DNA from: CANLBN01 sp050298695 | GTDB lineage: Bacteria > Pseudomonadota > Gammaproteobacteria > Pseudomonadales > Cellvibrionaceae | Direction of reading: 5' to 3' | DNA: 40,228 nucleotides | Assembly: GCA_050298695.1 (NCBI GenBank) | Contig: JBNKUQ010000019.1 | Span: forward strand, 1-40,228 | Shown: positions 1 through 7,892 of the stretch, in pieces | Layout of the letters: each line of letters starts with the position of its first letter | Numbering within the stretch: position 1 is the stretch's first letter | Notes under the pieces: model-generated | The model's input: the letters and a program-made list of their open reading frames with translations, nothing else | Told to the model about the DNA's origin: nothing | Database searches by the model: none | Position numbers and translations under genes: made by a program

Positions 1-253
1 GGTTATAGGGACACAGAAGTCGAAGACACGGGAGAAGATATTAGTGGTGTCGCCGTTATCGGTGAATCCAACCTAAAACTAAAGCTATCGGAAAACACAC
101 ACTTTATTGATGACTTCCGTGTTGAAGCAACCTCAGACAATAGCTATTTACAAAACGTGGCGGGCCTCAAAGTGGCAATGAGTGATGCCTTATCACTTAG
201 GAGATACTAGCACCGATTCAATTACCGCTTTAAACTTGGTGTATAAGTTATAG
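1..253 (+). pseudogene. 3' end of a DUF481 (YdiY-like) outer-membrane protein gene, frameshifted
   Basis: Reading frame 1 from the window edge gives a beta-strand-rich sequence (LKLKLSENTHFIDDFRVEA, then SDNSYLQNVAGLKVAMSDAL), typical of the C-terminal part of DUF481 salt-induced outer-membrane proteins. This frame stops at 208-210 after LSLRRY. The expected family ending (GDTSTDSITALNLVYKL, aromatic/aliphatic last strand) lies in frame 2 and stops at 251-253. The break is near 195-200. Compared with the usual family ending, about a dozen residues between the 'SDALSL' strand and the 'GDT-STDS' turn also seem missing, so an out-of-frame deletion is more likely than a one-base change. The 5' part lies outside the window. 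Family assignment is from memory of the DUF481 C-terminal pattern; a sequencing error cannot be excluded. Confidence 0.6.
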
Positions 254-338
254 ATTTTAAAAAAACAACATTTGTGAAAGAGCCAAGGACGGCTTCTCTG
301 ATTCGTTACTCCTGAAGAAAAAGGTCTCAGAATAAATT

Positions 339-722
339 TTAAAATTCAGCGTCTTTATTCCAATAAAAAGCATCAACCACCACCCAATCATTTTGTTGCT
401 TGTCTAGCCAAAGAGTCATCATACAATCATTTTCAACGACCCAGGATAGCTCCTTAATCCATTTCTCTGACACTACATCAGGAAATAGTATGCGCAGCTT
501 GCCTCTAAATTCATTCACAACTGAATTGTTTAAGTCAAATATCTCCTCGCTTAGAGGTGTACCAAATTGGTTGATTGCTTGATCTAAACGTTTTCCCAAC
601 CACTCTTCAACAACGACATGCGCTTCACAGTCAATATTTTTCATTGTTTCTATAACCCCTTTTTCTTCTGAACACGCCAGTAAACTAAAAAAAAGCAAAA
701 AGATAGCTATAATATTTTTCAT
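339..722 (-). CDS. small predicted lipoprotein, function unknown
   Basis: The protein has 127 residues. Residues 1-16 form a lipoprotein signal peptide (Lys at position 3, hydrophobic core) ending in the lipobox LLAC with Cys17, so it should be lipid-anchored after Sec export. Residues 18 and 19 are Ser and Glu, with no Asp at +2, which is compatible with transfer to the outer membrane. The mature part has a 'WLGKRLDQAINQFGTP' segment like those in small BamE/SmpA-type lipoproteins of unknown role, two Cys residues (32 and about 100) that could pair in the periplasm, and an aromatic C-terminus. It lies 248 bases downstream of the metallopeptidase gene on the same strand, so an immunity or inhibitor role is possible but only inferred. 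The ATG at 722 has only a weak purine-rich stretch upstream. Confidence 0.65.
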   Translation of the reverse strand: MKNIIAIFLLFFSLLACSEEKGVIETMKNIDCEAHVVVEEWLGKRLDQAINQFGTPLSEEIFDLNNSVVNEFRGKLRILFPDVVSEKWIKELSWVVENDCMMTLWLDKQQNDWVVVDAFYWNKDAEF

Positions 723-970
723 TATGCACAGACTCTCTATCCTTAGTTAGTTAACCCTGAAAAACGCTTTTAGCGCTTTCTTTGGTCGAAGTAAATCGTC
801 AACCTGGAATTTTATTTTTTAAATCAGTTGAATCTACAGCAGCCGTTTAAGATGCTGAATAGACATCATCTTTACACACATTCATACGTAGAATCACTAC
901 GATCACCAAAAGAATACCATCTCTTCAACATCTTAGTTGTCTTCGCTACAATTCAACCGATTTTTTTAGG

Positions 971-1621
971 TTAAATAATGCGCTTCACCGTAAACACTGT
1001 ATCAGGAATCATTTTATTTAATTCATCCAATATAGTCTGAAAATGCCTATCTCTTAACTGGCTGCCTACATTCATCATGCTCCCATGGTCATTGACGTAG
1101 ACATGTCCAGCACCGTATTCATCACCTCGCCGTAGAACAGCCGTATTACCTACTGTATGACCAAATTCGTGAGCTACGGGTTTTTGTTGATAGCAAACTC
1201 TTGGTAAGCCCAAGCAATTATTTCTAATTTGGAAATCGTTTGTGTCCAAATTTATAATACGTGCATGCCACAAGACATTACTCCGTTCATACGCTCCAGC
1301 CGCAATTTTTTTAGCGTTAACATTCCAGTGTTCTTTAGCGGTAACTCTACGAATGTCTAAATTGATTGGAACCCCTGTCGCGGAGTATGACTTAGAAAAC
1401 TGAGAGCTACCTGAGACCCCCAGTATTGCTCTATTTGACCAGGCTGCCCATATATATTGGTCTGCCCTATTATGAAAATTTGTTTTTTCTGCGGCAGTCC
1501 ACGGAGGCATCCCCGCGCCCAATATCCAGTTATAGTTCCATCTCTGCTGCAAAAATATTTTCCCTGTTGTTGTGTCAATATCGATATCACACCAAGGTAA
1601 CTCGTGTACTACATGTGCCAT
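971..1621 (-). CDS. orphan zincin-like metallopeptidase (HEFGH motif)
   Basis: The protein has 216 residues and no signal peptide or membrane segment. The C-terminal third carries the zinc-protease helix HEFGH at residues 151-155, followed by TVGN, an Arg-Arg-Gly-Asp-Glu-Tyr segment (164-169, possible third ligand), and a Met-turn-like GSMMNVG at 180-186 ahead of an Arg-His-Phe (192-194). This arrangement suits a zincin or metzincin-like fold. The N-terminal 140 residues are Trp-rich (positions 10, 28, 32, 41, 58, 61, 99, 118) and I cannot match them to a named family. The ATG at 1621 is preceded by a good ribosome binding site (AAAGGA). The lack of a signal, the small size and the lipoprotein gene downstream resemble secreted effector/immunity pairs, but no secretion gene is nearby. 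The substrate is unknown. Confidence 0.7.
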   Translation of the reverse strand: MAHVVHELPWCDIDIDTTTGKIFLQQRWNYNWILGAGMPPWTAAEKTNFHNRADQYIWAAWSNRAILGVSGSSQFSKSYSATGVPINLDIRRVTAKEHWNVNAKKIAAGAYERSNVLWHARIINLDTNDFQIRNNCLGLPRVCYQQKPVAHEFGHTVGNTAVLRRGDEYGAGHVYVNDHGSMMNVGSQLRDRHFQTILDELNKMIPDTVFTVKRII

Positions 1622-1696
1622 AACACAATCCTTTTATTTTCCCAATAAGCTAAGCGATTATACATATGCCGACCTATTTTTCAAGAATAAGAAATC

Positions 1697-1744
1697 AATT
1701 GAGACCTTTGCACGAAAGCCATTTTGCTCCAAAGGTCTCAAATT
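1697..1744. repeat. inverted repeat with insertion-sequence-like ends
   Basis: TTGAGACCTTTG (1699-1710) is matched exactly by its complement CAAAGGTCTCAA (1730-1741), with a 19-base spacer. The arm reads like the terminal inverted repeat of IS5-family elements I remember (GAGACCTTTGC...), so this may be a collapsed element or tiny MITE. It sits between the ampG-like gene and the metallopeptidase gene, so it could also act as a weak terminator, although no strong T-run follows on either strand. The ten-base right-arm word AAAGGTCTCA also occurs at 320-329. Confidence 0.45.
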
Positions 1745-1805
1745 ATCTTTTGTATGCATCGACTAAGCCCACAAACTCCGCTACAAAAGTAAAAATACTA
1801 ATACC

Positions 1806-3113
1806 TTAATTGACTCTTTTTTTATCGTGCAACCAAACTACGCATGACAAAATAATGGCCGGCACACCAATCAATGCGGCCGCCATAAAAAAATAAAAAT
1901 AGCCCGCAGATTCAACCAGCACTCCACTAAATCCGCTGATAAACTTACCCGGCAAAGTCATTAAAGAACTAAATAAGGCATACTGAGTGGCGGTGTAAGC
2001 CCTGTTTGTCAAGCTAGATAAGTAGGCTATAAATGCAGAGCTAGCGAAACCACCACTCAAGTTATCTGCACTAATTGTCACTGCTAGCCAATTGATATCG
2101 GCGCCAATTAAAGACAAAACAGCAAATAAAACATTCGTGGCAGCCACCAATATTGCTCCGGCTATTAGCGGTCGAAAAATACCATAGCGCACCACCATTA
2201 ACCCACCCAAAAAAGCACCAGCCATGGTCATAAAAAAACCATACACTTTACCGATAGTAGCAATTTGCGTTTTGCTAAAACCCAAATCCAAATAAAATGG
2301 GTTAGCCATAATGCCCATCGTAATATCACTGAGACGATAGACCGCAATAAAAGCCAAAATCAATAAGGCGAAGTGGCCATTGCGTTGAAAAAAATCAACA
2401 AAGGGACCCACTACCGCTTTTTCAAACCAGTTTAAAAAACGTAGTGATAATGGTTGTCCAAGGGAATGATTCTCCTCGACTTCTTTTTGGAACGGTTCAT
2501 CAACACATAAAACGGTTATAACACCCACTAACATAAAAGCCGACATTGCCTGGTAAGCGATTTCCCATGACCACTTATCAGCAATAAAAAATGCTCCCGC
2601 ACCCGCCACCAATAAAGCGACTCGATAACCAAAAATATAAGAGGCCGACATTGCTCCCTGGTATTCAGGAATTGCCGCTTCAATACGATAAGCATCAATA
2701 GAAATATCTTGCGTTGCAGAAGAAAAGGCAACCCATACAGCAGCAAGAGCGATTAAAACAAGTTGGCTATTAGGATCAAATGAAGACATCAATACAAAGC
2801 CTGCTGCAACCCCCGCTTGCGATAACAACATCCAACTGCGACGCTGACCTAGAGAAGCTGTTAATTGAGGAAGAGATAAGCGATCAACAATAGGTGCCCA
2901 AAAGACTTTGATAGAATAAGTAATGCCTATCCAACCAAAAAAACCGATTGATGCGTGTGCAACACCAACATCTCGCAGCCAGGCGGTTAATGTAGAAAAA
3001 ACAAGTAACAGTGGCAAACCTGCCGCAAAGCCAAGAAAAAAAATAGCGACAACTCTTGGATGACGATAGACTAAAATTGCTTCGCGCCAACTATTTACAC
3101 CTTCAGATACCAT
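1806..3113 (-). CDS. ampG: AmpG-family MFS muropeptide permease
   Basis: The protein has 435 residues and about twelve hydrophobic membrane segments of the major facilitator type. It has the N-terminal pattern of AmpG (FFLGFAAGLPLLLVFSTLTA, then a WLRD loop) and the conserved cytoplasmic loop GQRRSW after the second segment pair. Family members carry anhydro-muropeptides (GlcNAc-anhydroMurNAc peptides) from the periplasm into the cytoplasm for cell-wall recycling. The ampD gene a few kilobases upstream on the same strand acts on those products, which supports the call. E. coli AmpG is longer (491 residues), so this could be the shorter AmpP-like paralogue type. The ATG at 3113 follows closely after yajQ (39-base gap). 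Confidence 0.8.
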   Translation of the reverse strand: MVSEGVNSWREAILVYRHPRVVAIFFLGFAAGLPLLLVFSTLTAWLRDVGVAHASIGFFGWIGITYSIKVFWAPIVDRLSLPQLTASLGQRRSWMLLSQAGVAAGFVLMSSFDPNSQLVLIALAAVWVAFSSATQDISIDAYRIEAAIPEYQGAMSASYIFGYRVALLVAGAGAFFIADKWSWEIAYQAMSAFMLVGVITVLCVDEPFQKEVEENHSLGQPLSLRFLNWFEKAVVGPFVDFFQRNGHFALLILAFIAVYRLSDITMGIMANPFYLDLGFSKTQIATIGKVYGFFMTMAGAFLGGLMVVRYGIFRPLIAGAILVAATNVLFAVLSLIGADINWLAVTISADNLSGGFASSAFIAYLSSLTNRAYTATQYALFSSLMTLPGKFISGFSGVLVESAGYFYFFMAAALIGVPAIILSCVVWLHDKKRVN

Positions 3114-3152
3114 TTATTTTCTCGAGGATTTGATATTAAAAATGGGGTGGGG

Positions 3153-3635
3153 TTAATCACGAAAATTGGTAAATTGCAAAGGCATTTCAAGGTTTTCCTC
3201 TTTTAACATCGCCATGACAGATTGCAAATCATCACGCTTTTTGCCAGTTACCCGCACTTGATCCCCTTGTATTTGCGATTGTACTTTTAATTTTTTATCT
3301 TTAATTAGTTTGACAATTTTTTTGGCTAATAGTGACTCCAACCCGGTACGCACGGTGACTTCTTGTCTGACTTGTTTTCCCAATGGTTTAGGATCAGCAA
3401 TATCCAAACATTTAACATCAATTTTATTTTTAACCAATGTGGTTTTCAAAATATCCAATAGTTGCTGCAATTGAAAATCCACATCTGCCCAAATCGTTAC
3501 CATATATTCATTACGTTCGAACTTTGCATCGACCCCTTTAAAATCAAAGCGAGTCGTAATCACCCGATTAGCTTGGTCAACCGCATTGGTGAGTGTATGT
3601 TTATCGACTTCGGATACAATATCAAAGGAAGGCAT
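3153..3635 (-). CDS. yajQ: YajQ-family nucleotide-binding protein
   Basis: The protein has 160 residues and covers the whole UPF0234/YajQ family, from MPSFDIVSEVD at the start through the TRFDFKGVDA motif (about residues 28-37) to the C-terminal LPLQFTNFRD-like ending. It is a cytoplasmic protein with two RNP-like domains. Relatives bind nucleic acid or cyclic di-GMP and in some bacteria act as a c-di-GMP effector; the exact role here is not shown by the sequence. It lies just upstream of the ampG-like gene on the same strand and may be co-transcribed with it. Confidence 0.93.
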   Translation of the reverse strand: MPSFDIVSEVDKHTLTNAVDQANRVITTRFDFKGVDAKFERNEYMVTIWADVDFQLQQLLDILKTTLVKNKIDVKCLDIADPKPLGKQVRQEVTVRTGLESLLAKKIVKLIKDKKLKVQSQIQGDQVRVTGKKRDDLQSVMAMLKEENLEMPLQFTNFRD

Positions 3636-3765
3636 AGTATTTATTATCAGTGTGTTATTTTAGATTTAGTACAAAAAAGACGGATTATGCCACAAAGCGT
3701 GAGATCTACTAACAAGTTACGTTAAAACAATAGATTCAGGTAGCAATTGAATGATTATTCCTCTC

Positions 3766-3848
3766 GTCGTCATTTGCGCGATTAGCAACTGCTCCTGCAT
3801 TGCAGATCTGCGGGGATGACACTATATCCTTTTTAAGTGTCTCGGTAG
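3766..3848. repeat. degenerate copy of the repeat found at the end of mutT
   Basis: Positions 3810-3848 align without gaps to 17318-17356 (about 32 of 39 bases), including the identical 11 bases GTGTCTCGGTAG minus one end base, and a GCGGGRATGAC arm. A weaker inverted arm, GTCATTTGCGC, lies at 3769-3779, so the unit has the same two-armed plan as the 17249-17334 element. It begins 5 bases after the maf stop codon in the sense direction, matching its position at the end of mutT. Confidence 0.6.
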
Positions 3849-3853
3849 TATGT

Positions 3854-4444
3854 CTATTTAGTATTAAGAATCGGAACATTAAACGCTTTTAATAGTTGCG
3901 AGGTTTCCAATAGAGGCAAGCCGACAACCGACGAATAACTACCCTGAATAGAGTCAACAAAAATAGCTCCCATACCCTGTATGCCATAACCACCGGCTTT
4001 ATCAGCGGGTTCTCCCGTATTCCAATAGGCTTGTGCTTCACTTAAATAAATGTTGCGAAAACGCACTTGTGTCGTATTTAAGCATGCTTGTTCTCGACCT
4101 TGATAAGCGATACAAACCGCGGTCATCACGTGATGCACTTGCCCCGATAAAGCCATCAACATATTAATACCCTGTTCCGCACTCTGCGGTTTTTCAAGTA
4201 TTTTTTTCCCTAAAACAACAATCGTATCCGCACCTAAGACCGGCTTATCAGCATAAACCTTAGCCCCTGCCTGCGCTTTTTCACGGGCAAGGCGTTTTAC
4301 ATAATCATTCGCGGCTTCATTGGATTCTCGTTGCTCAAGGACATTGACATCGATCACATCAAAAACGACACCAATCTGCGCCAGCAACTCCCGTCTTCGG
4401 GGGGACTTTGAAGCCAAGTAAATGGACGCGCTTGTATCACTCAT
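3854..4444 (-). CDS. maf: Maf/YhdE-type nucleoside triphosphate pyrophosphatase
   Basis: The protein has 196 residues. The N-terminal motif LASKSPRRRELL (residues 10-21) is the Maf substrate-binding signature, and GADTIVVLG at 71-79 supplies the catalytic Asp73. The later GGYGIQGMGA segment, with a preceding Lys, completes the active site and resembles YhdE, which hydrolyses dTTP and UTP to the monophosphates (house-cleaning of modified nucleotides). It is cytoplasmic. Its start codon overlaps the ampD stop as ATGA (4441-4444), so the two are translationally coupled. Confidence 0.93.
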   Translation of the reverse strand: MSDTSASIYLASKSPRRRELLAQIGVVFDVIDVNVLEQRESNEAANDYVKRLAREKAQAGAKVYADKPVLGADTIVVLGKKILEKPQSAEQGINMLMALSGQVHHVMTAVCIAYQGREQACLNTTQVRFRNIYLSEAQAYWNTGEPADKAGGYGIQGMGAIFVDSIQGSYSSVVGLPLLETSQLLKAFNVPILNTK

Positions 4445-5052
4445 GGCTTACCATTCTCCATACATACAGCATCCAACATAGAATAATATTTTTTCCAATC
4501 AAAGGCCTCACCAGGATCCGTCTTTCTATCAGGTGCGATGGCTGAATGGCCAACGATTCTCTGTTGAGTAATTTGAGGATATTTATTCATTAGCACCTTT
4601 GTCACATCTGCAAGTGTTTGGTATTGCTGTTTTGAATAGGGAATCCTATCGGCGCCTTCCAGTTCGATACCAATCGAGAAGTCATTACAATTATCCCGCC
4701 CGCCAAAGTGAGATTGACCCGCATGCCAAGCACGCTCTTGCGTTGATACAAACTGGATAAGCTCACCTTTACGGGTAATCAAAAAATGGGCAGAAACCAA
4801 CAATGACGCAATCTCACGAAAATAAGGATGGCGAGAAGCATCGAGCTGATTGCAAAAAAAGTGCTCGATATAAGCATCGCCAAATTGCTCTGGGGGCAGG
4901 CTGATATTATGAATCACTAAAAGACTGACATCATCGATGTCAGGGCGTTGATTGGCATTTGGCGATAACAACTTTTTAACAGGCGATAGCCAACCATCGA
5001 CAAGAATAAAAGGTTCTGAGGAATTGTGACACTGAATAGAATTTCCAAACAC
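4441..5052 (-). CDS. ampD: 1,6-anhydro-N-acetylmuramyl-L-alanine amidase AmpD
   Basis: The protein has 203 residues and belongs to the Amidase_2 family. The zinc ligands are visible as His48 (VIHNIS), His169 (GHSAIAP) and Asp179, with the catalytic-site Lys177 and Glu130 (GIELEG) also in place. It cleaves the peptide from anhydroMurNAc in the cytoplasm during peptidoglycan recycling and thereby keeps AmpR-type beta-lactamase induction low in relatives. No signal peptide is present, as expected for the cytoplasmic enzyme. The start is a GTG at 5052 with a poor upstream binding site and no in-frame ATG nearby, so the exact start is uncertain. No ampE lies next to it. Confidence 0.93.
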   Translation of the reverse strand: MFGNSIQCHNSSEPFILVDGWLSPVKKLLSPNANQRPDIDDVSLLVIHNISLPPEQFGDAYIEHFFCNQLDASRHPYFREIASLLVSAHFLITRKGELIQFVSTQERAWHAGQSHFGGRDNCNDFSIGIELEGADRIPYSKQQYQTLADVTKVLMNKYPQITQQRIVGHSAIAPDRKTDPGEAFDWKKYYSMLDAVCMENGKP

Positions 5053-5116
5053 GGCTTAATTACGTTTTTATTATCGAGCAGCCATGATACGGAAATTGTG
5101 CTAAAAAATGAATATA

Positions 5117-7486
5117 CTATTTTGGCTTGCGCAAATTAGCAATAACGGATTCCAATGCACGGTCAAACAACATACCATCATCTAAGGTTCGCAAGTGACC
5201 ATTCTGCAACTGGAGCGCTAAACTATCACGGGTTTCTTCAGCAACTTTAACGCCAGCACGGTTAACAAAAATATACTTGCCTGTACCGCGGATAATCGCT
5301 GCAAGACGGCAACGGTAAGAAGCCCTCCCCTCTTCCATTTTTTCGAACCAAACGCCCACGGTAAAATTATCGACTAAGTTACGGTATTGAGAATCAGCCA
5401 ACTCTGGTGTCTGCACATCTGTTGACGGCGATGCTACTGAGGGCTGTTCTGCGGAGGATGGCTCTGTCGCTGCCAGCACGCTCGACTCCACTTCGGATTC
5501 TTCTTTCTCTGCAGTGTTCTTAGCATCAACGGCGACAGTCACTTCCGCTGAAGGCTGGGGGGTTATCGTAATAGGCTCATCCTCTAAAACTTCCGTTGTT
5601 TCTGACTCATCACTCAGCGCAGCAGAAGATTCTCGTTTCTCCTGCTCATACTTGTCCAACGATGCCTGACAATGATCATCTAACTGTTCAATAAACTTAG
5701 CCTGCTTAACCGGATTAAACGAAATATTATCCAAGCCTTTTTTCAATAACACTTTTAAGCGAGGCATTAGCGCAGTAAGTTTGAGTTTATGCTCATCACT
5801 ACTAATAGGAGTGGCACACCAAACAAGCTCTTTGGCAACTCGCAAGGATTGAGACCATTCTTGGCTTTCCATGCCCTGGCGCATATAAATTAAAAATAAA
5901 ATATTAGACCATGGCCCTTTAACAAATTGCGTAAAGACGGCAGGAACGGAATGCGCCTTTAGCAGCTCATCTAAACTGGCATCTACATGCTGACGCCCGA
6001 CTTCTGATTTTGCTTTACCGTCTTCTGCATCAATAGCACGCTTTTCAAATAAGCTGACACGTCGACGCTCTTTTTCCATAAAAGCGATAAAGTCCGTTAG
6101 TAAGAGAGTAAAAATTTCAAAATTGCTCTCAAACTCATTGAGGATTTTACTCACAACTGACTTAATTTTATTGAGTAAGACGTCACCATTATTCGTGTCG
6201 CCAGACCAACCAATGGATGCCATTGCCATCTCATTAAGTAAACGACGAGCGGAATGCCCTTCTTTATTAAAAAAATCCTCATCCGCTAGTGCAACTTTAA
6301 TAAAAGGTATTTGTAGGTTCGCCAAAATAAGCTTTACAGGGCCAGGCAAATTTTGGTCATCTAAAATAAATGAAAACAGCATATCGACGAGTTTAATAAC
6401 ATCTTGCGAATGCTCATCTAGCAGTTCTTTCCCCGTTGCAGAGAGAACAGCCGCTTGAATATCACTACTGGATAATAATCGAGGACCATTGGTGTTTGCG
6501 CCCTCCAGATTTTGTATTTGCCGGCGTTGCAAAGCTGAAAGCGCTGAAAGTAAGCCATATGTCTCATTGGCCGAATCCGGTTTTTCCTCCGGCAAGTGAC
6601 TAGAATAGCTAGGTTCAGGGAGTGGTTGAGACAGCTTATCAGACTCATGCATCAAAGATTGCAATGTCCCGTAGAGACTACCGGCCCTTTTTTCAGCCCT
6701 TGGGGCTCTAGGATAGGATTGCGCAGAAGACGATACCTGTGAATGAGGTTCGTCATAAGTCGACAGTTTTGGAATAGGGACACCTTGCTCCGTCAATACA
6801 CGGTTAACCCGATTAACCGTATCACCCAAAGTATTGACGACGTAACGCTCAAATAATTTAAATAAAACCAGCTTCGCTTTGATATCAATCTTAATTAATG
6901 TCGCGGCCGCCACAAAGCTATCGGCTAAAGCCCGTGGCGTTAGAGGGCTGCTTTTCTCAGATACTACAGTGGTCACCAAGCCGTTAATACGCAAGGCAAG
7001 GACACGTAAGGCATTTTTATTTTGTGCCAGAGACTTACTCACCAGAGAATCAATGGCAACCAACTCCTCTAATTCTTCTTTACTGATCGTTGAAAGATCA
7101 TCAGGCAATTGACTATCAGCATGGCTGACATTATAAGCGAAGATGTCACCACCCTCGGCTAAGGCAACAAAACGTTGGTCAATATTCAGCAAAAAACATT
7201 TTTCCATGGCTCGTCGCTGGATACGAATCTCACGCATGGACTCAAAGAAAACATTTTGCTCAAGGTTAGACGAGGCACGGTCGGCAATTTCGAAGAGAGA
7301 GTCGTCGACATGATCAAATAAATGTTGGATAGCTGACTTTAAATCCACATGAGCAACATCACGAGCCAGCTGAAGGGGTTTTGGCAATTGAACCAAACAT
7401 TCTTTTATCAAGGCTTCACTGCGAACAGGGTTCGATTTATCGAATGATAGAGAAATGACGTTCGCATTACTCTTGGATGTGGTCAT
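5117..7486 (-). CDS. DUF1631 family protein
   Basis: The protein has 789 residues and is cytoplasmic, with no signal or membrane segment. Residues about 20-620 are mostly helical and match the DUF1631 family I know from genes beside nadC and ampD in Pseudomonas-type genomes (for instance 'HLFDHVDDSLFEIADRA' early on). An acidic Ser/Thr/Glu-rich linker spans about 625-690. The last 90 residues (GVWFEKMEEGRASYRCRLA, then FVNRAG) form a small beta domain similar to PilZ-like domains, so cyclic di-GMP sensing is conceivable, though the canonical RxxxR motif is not evident. The molecular function is unknown. The gene is divergent from nadC. Confidence 0.8.
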   Translation of the reverse strand: MTTSKSNANVISLSFDKSNPVRSEALIKECLVQLPKPLQLARDVAHVDLKSAIQHLFDHVDDSLFEIADRASSNLEQNVFFESMREIRIQRRAMEKCFLLNIDQRFVALAEGGDIFAYNVSHADSQLPDDLSTISKEELEELVAIDSLVSKSLAQNKNALRVLALRINGLVTTVVSEKSSPLTPRALADSFVAAATLIKIDIKAKLVLFKLFERYVVNTLGDTVNRVNRVLTEQGVPIPKLSTYDEPHSQVSSSAQSYPRAPRAEKRAGSLYGTLQSLMHESDKLSQPLPEPSYSSHLPEEKPDSANETYGLLSALSALQRRQIQNLEGANTNGPRLLSSSDIQAAVLSATGKELLDEHSQDVIKLVDMLFSFILDDQNLPGPVKLILANLQIPFIKVALADEDFFNKEGHSARRLLNEMAMASIGWSGDTNNGDVLLNKIKSVVSKILNEFESNFEIFTLLLTDFIAFMEKERRRVSLFEKRAIDAEDGKAKSEVGRQHVDASLDELLKAHSVPAVFTQFVKGPWSNILFLIYMRQGMESQEWSQSLRVAKELVWCATPISSDEHKLKLTALMPRLKVLLKKGLDNISFNPVKQAKFIEQLDDHCQASLDKYEQEKRESSAALSDESETTEVLEDEPITITPQPSAEVTVAVDAKNTAEKEESEVESSVLAATEPSSAEQPSVASPSTDVQTPELADSQYRNLVDNFTVGVWFEKMEEGRASYRCRLAAIIRGTGKYIFVNRAGVKVAEETRDSLALQLQNGHLRTLDDGMLFDRALESVIANLRKPK

Positions 7487-7892
7487 AAGGCAGGCCCAGC
7501 GCTAGATTATCAATGATACTTAGTAAATCTCTCAGTACGCTTTTCAGCATACTATTTCGCATTTCAACGATTCCGCTTCTCATTATTCCGTTTCTCAGTC
7601 AATGGCGTACTCAGCCACTAAAAATACACGGAGGTCCGATACAATGAGTATACGATGTGAATGAGCAAGCTGCAGGCTCAAATTTCAATATCGCGACTCT
7701 GTTCACACATTTTTTTTATTATTTTTCAATGGGTTATAAATATCGACTTATTATTCTTTTTGCATATATATAATGTAAAACCAAGGCTATATTAGGCGAC
7801 AACAAAGTGACATTCGGCTGACATTCATCCTTCAAATACCAACCATTGCCGTTATAATGTCGTCCCGATCACTTAACCCATAGTAAGAGAAC
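7487..7892. other. 406-base divergent intergenic region between DUF1631 gene and nadC
   Basis: No gene is evident. The region is AT-rich in 7700-7790 and must hold promoters for both flanking genes. Two imperfect 15-base tandem copies (ATTCCGYTTCTCANT) lie at 7570-7584 and 7585-7599, and the word TGACATTC occurs twice at 7808-7826. A second TATAAT lies at 7769-7774. Confidence 0.6.
7853..7858 (+). promoter_or_regulatory. candidate -10 box for nadC
   Basis: A perfect TATAAT lies 34 bases before the nadC ATG, giving a short leader with an AAGAGA binding site just upstream of the start. No good -35 box is found at 16-18 bases, so the call rests on the -10 alone. Confidence 0.4.

Noticed and set aside
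1357..1590. 77-codon open frame in another frame of the metallopeptidase gene
   Set aside because: It overlaps the N-terminal part of the HEFGH protein, which has a good ribosome binding site and coherent motifs.
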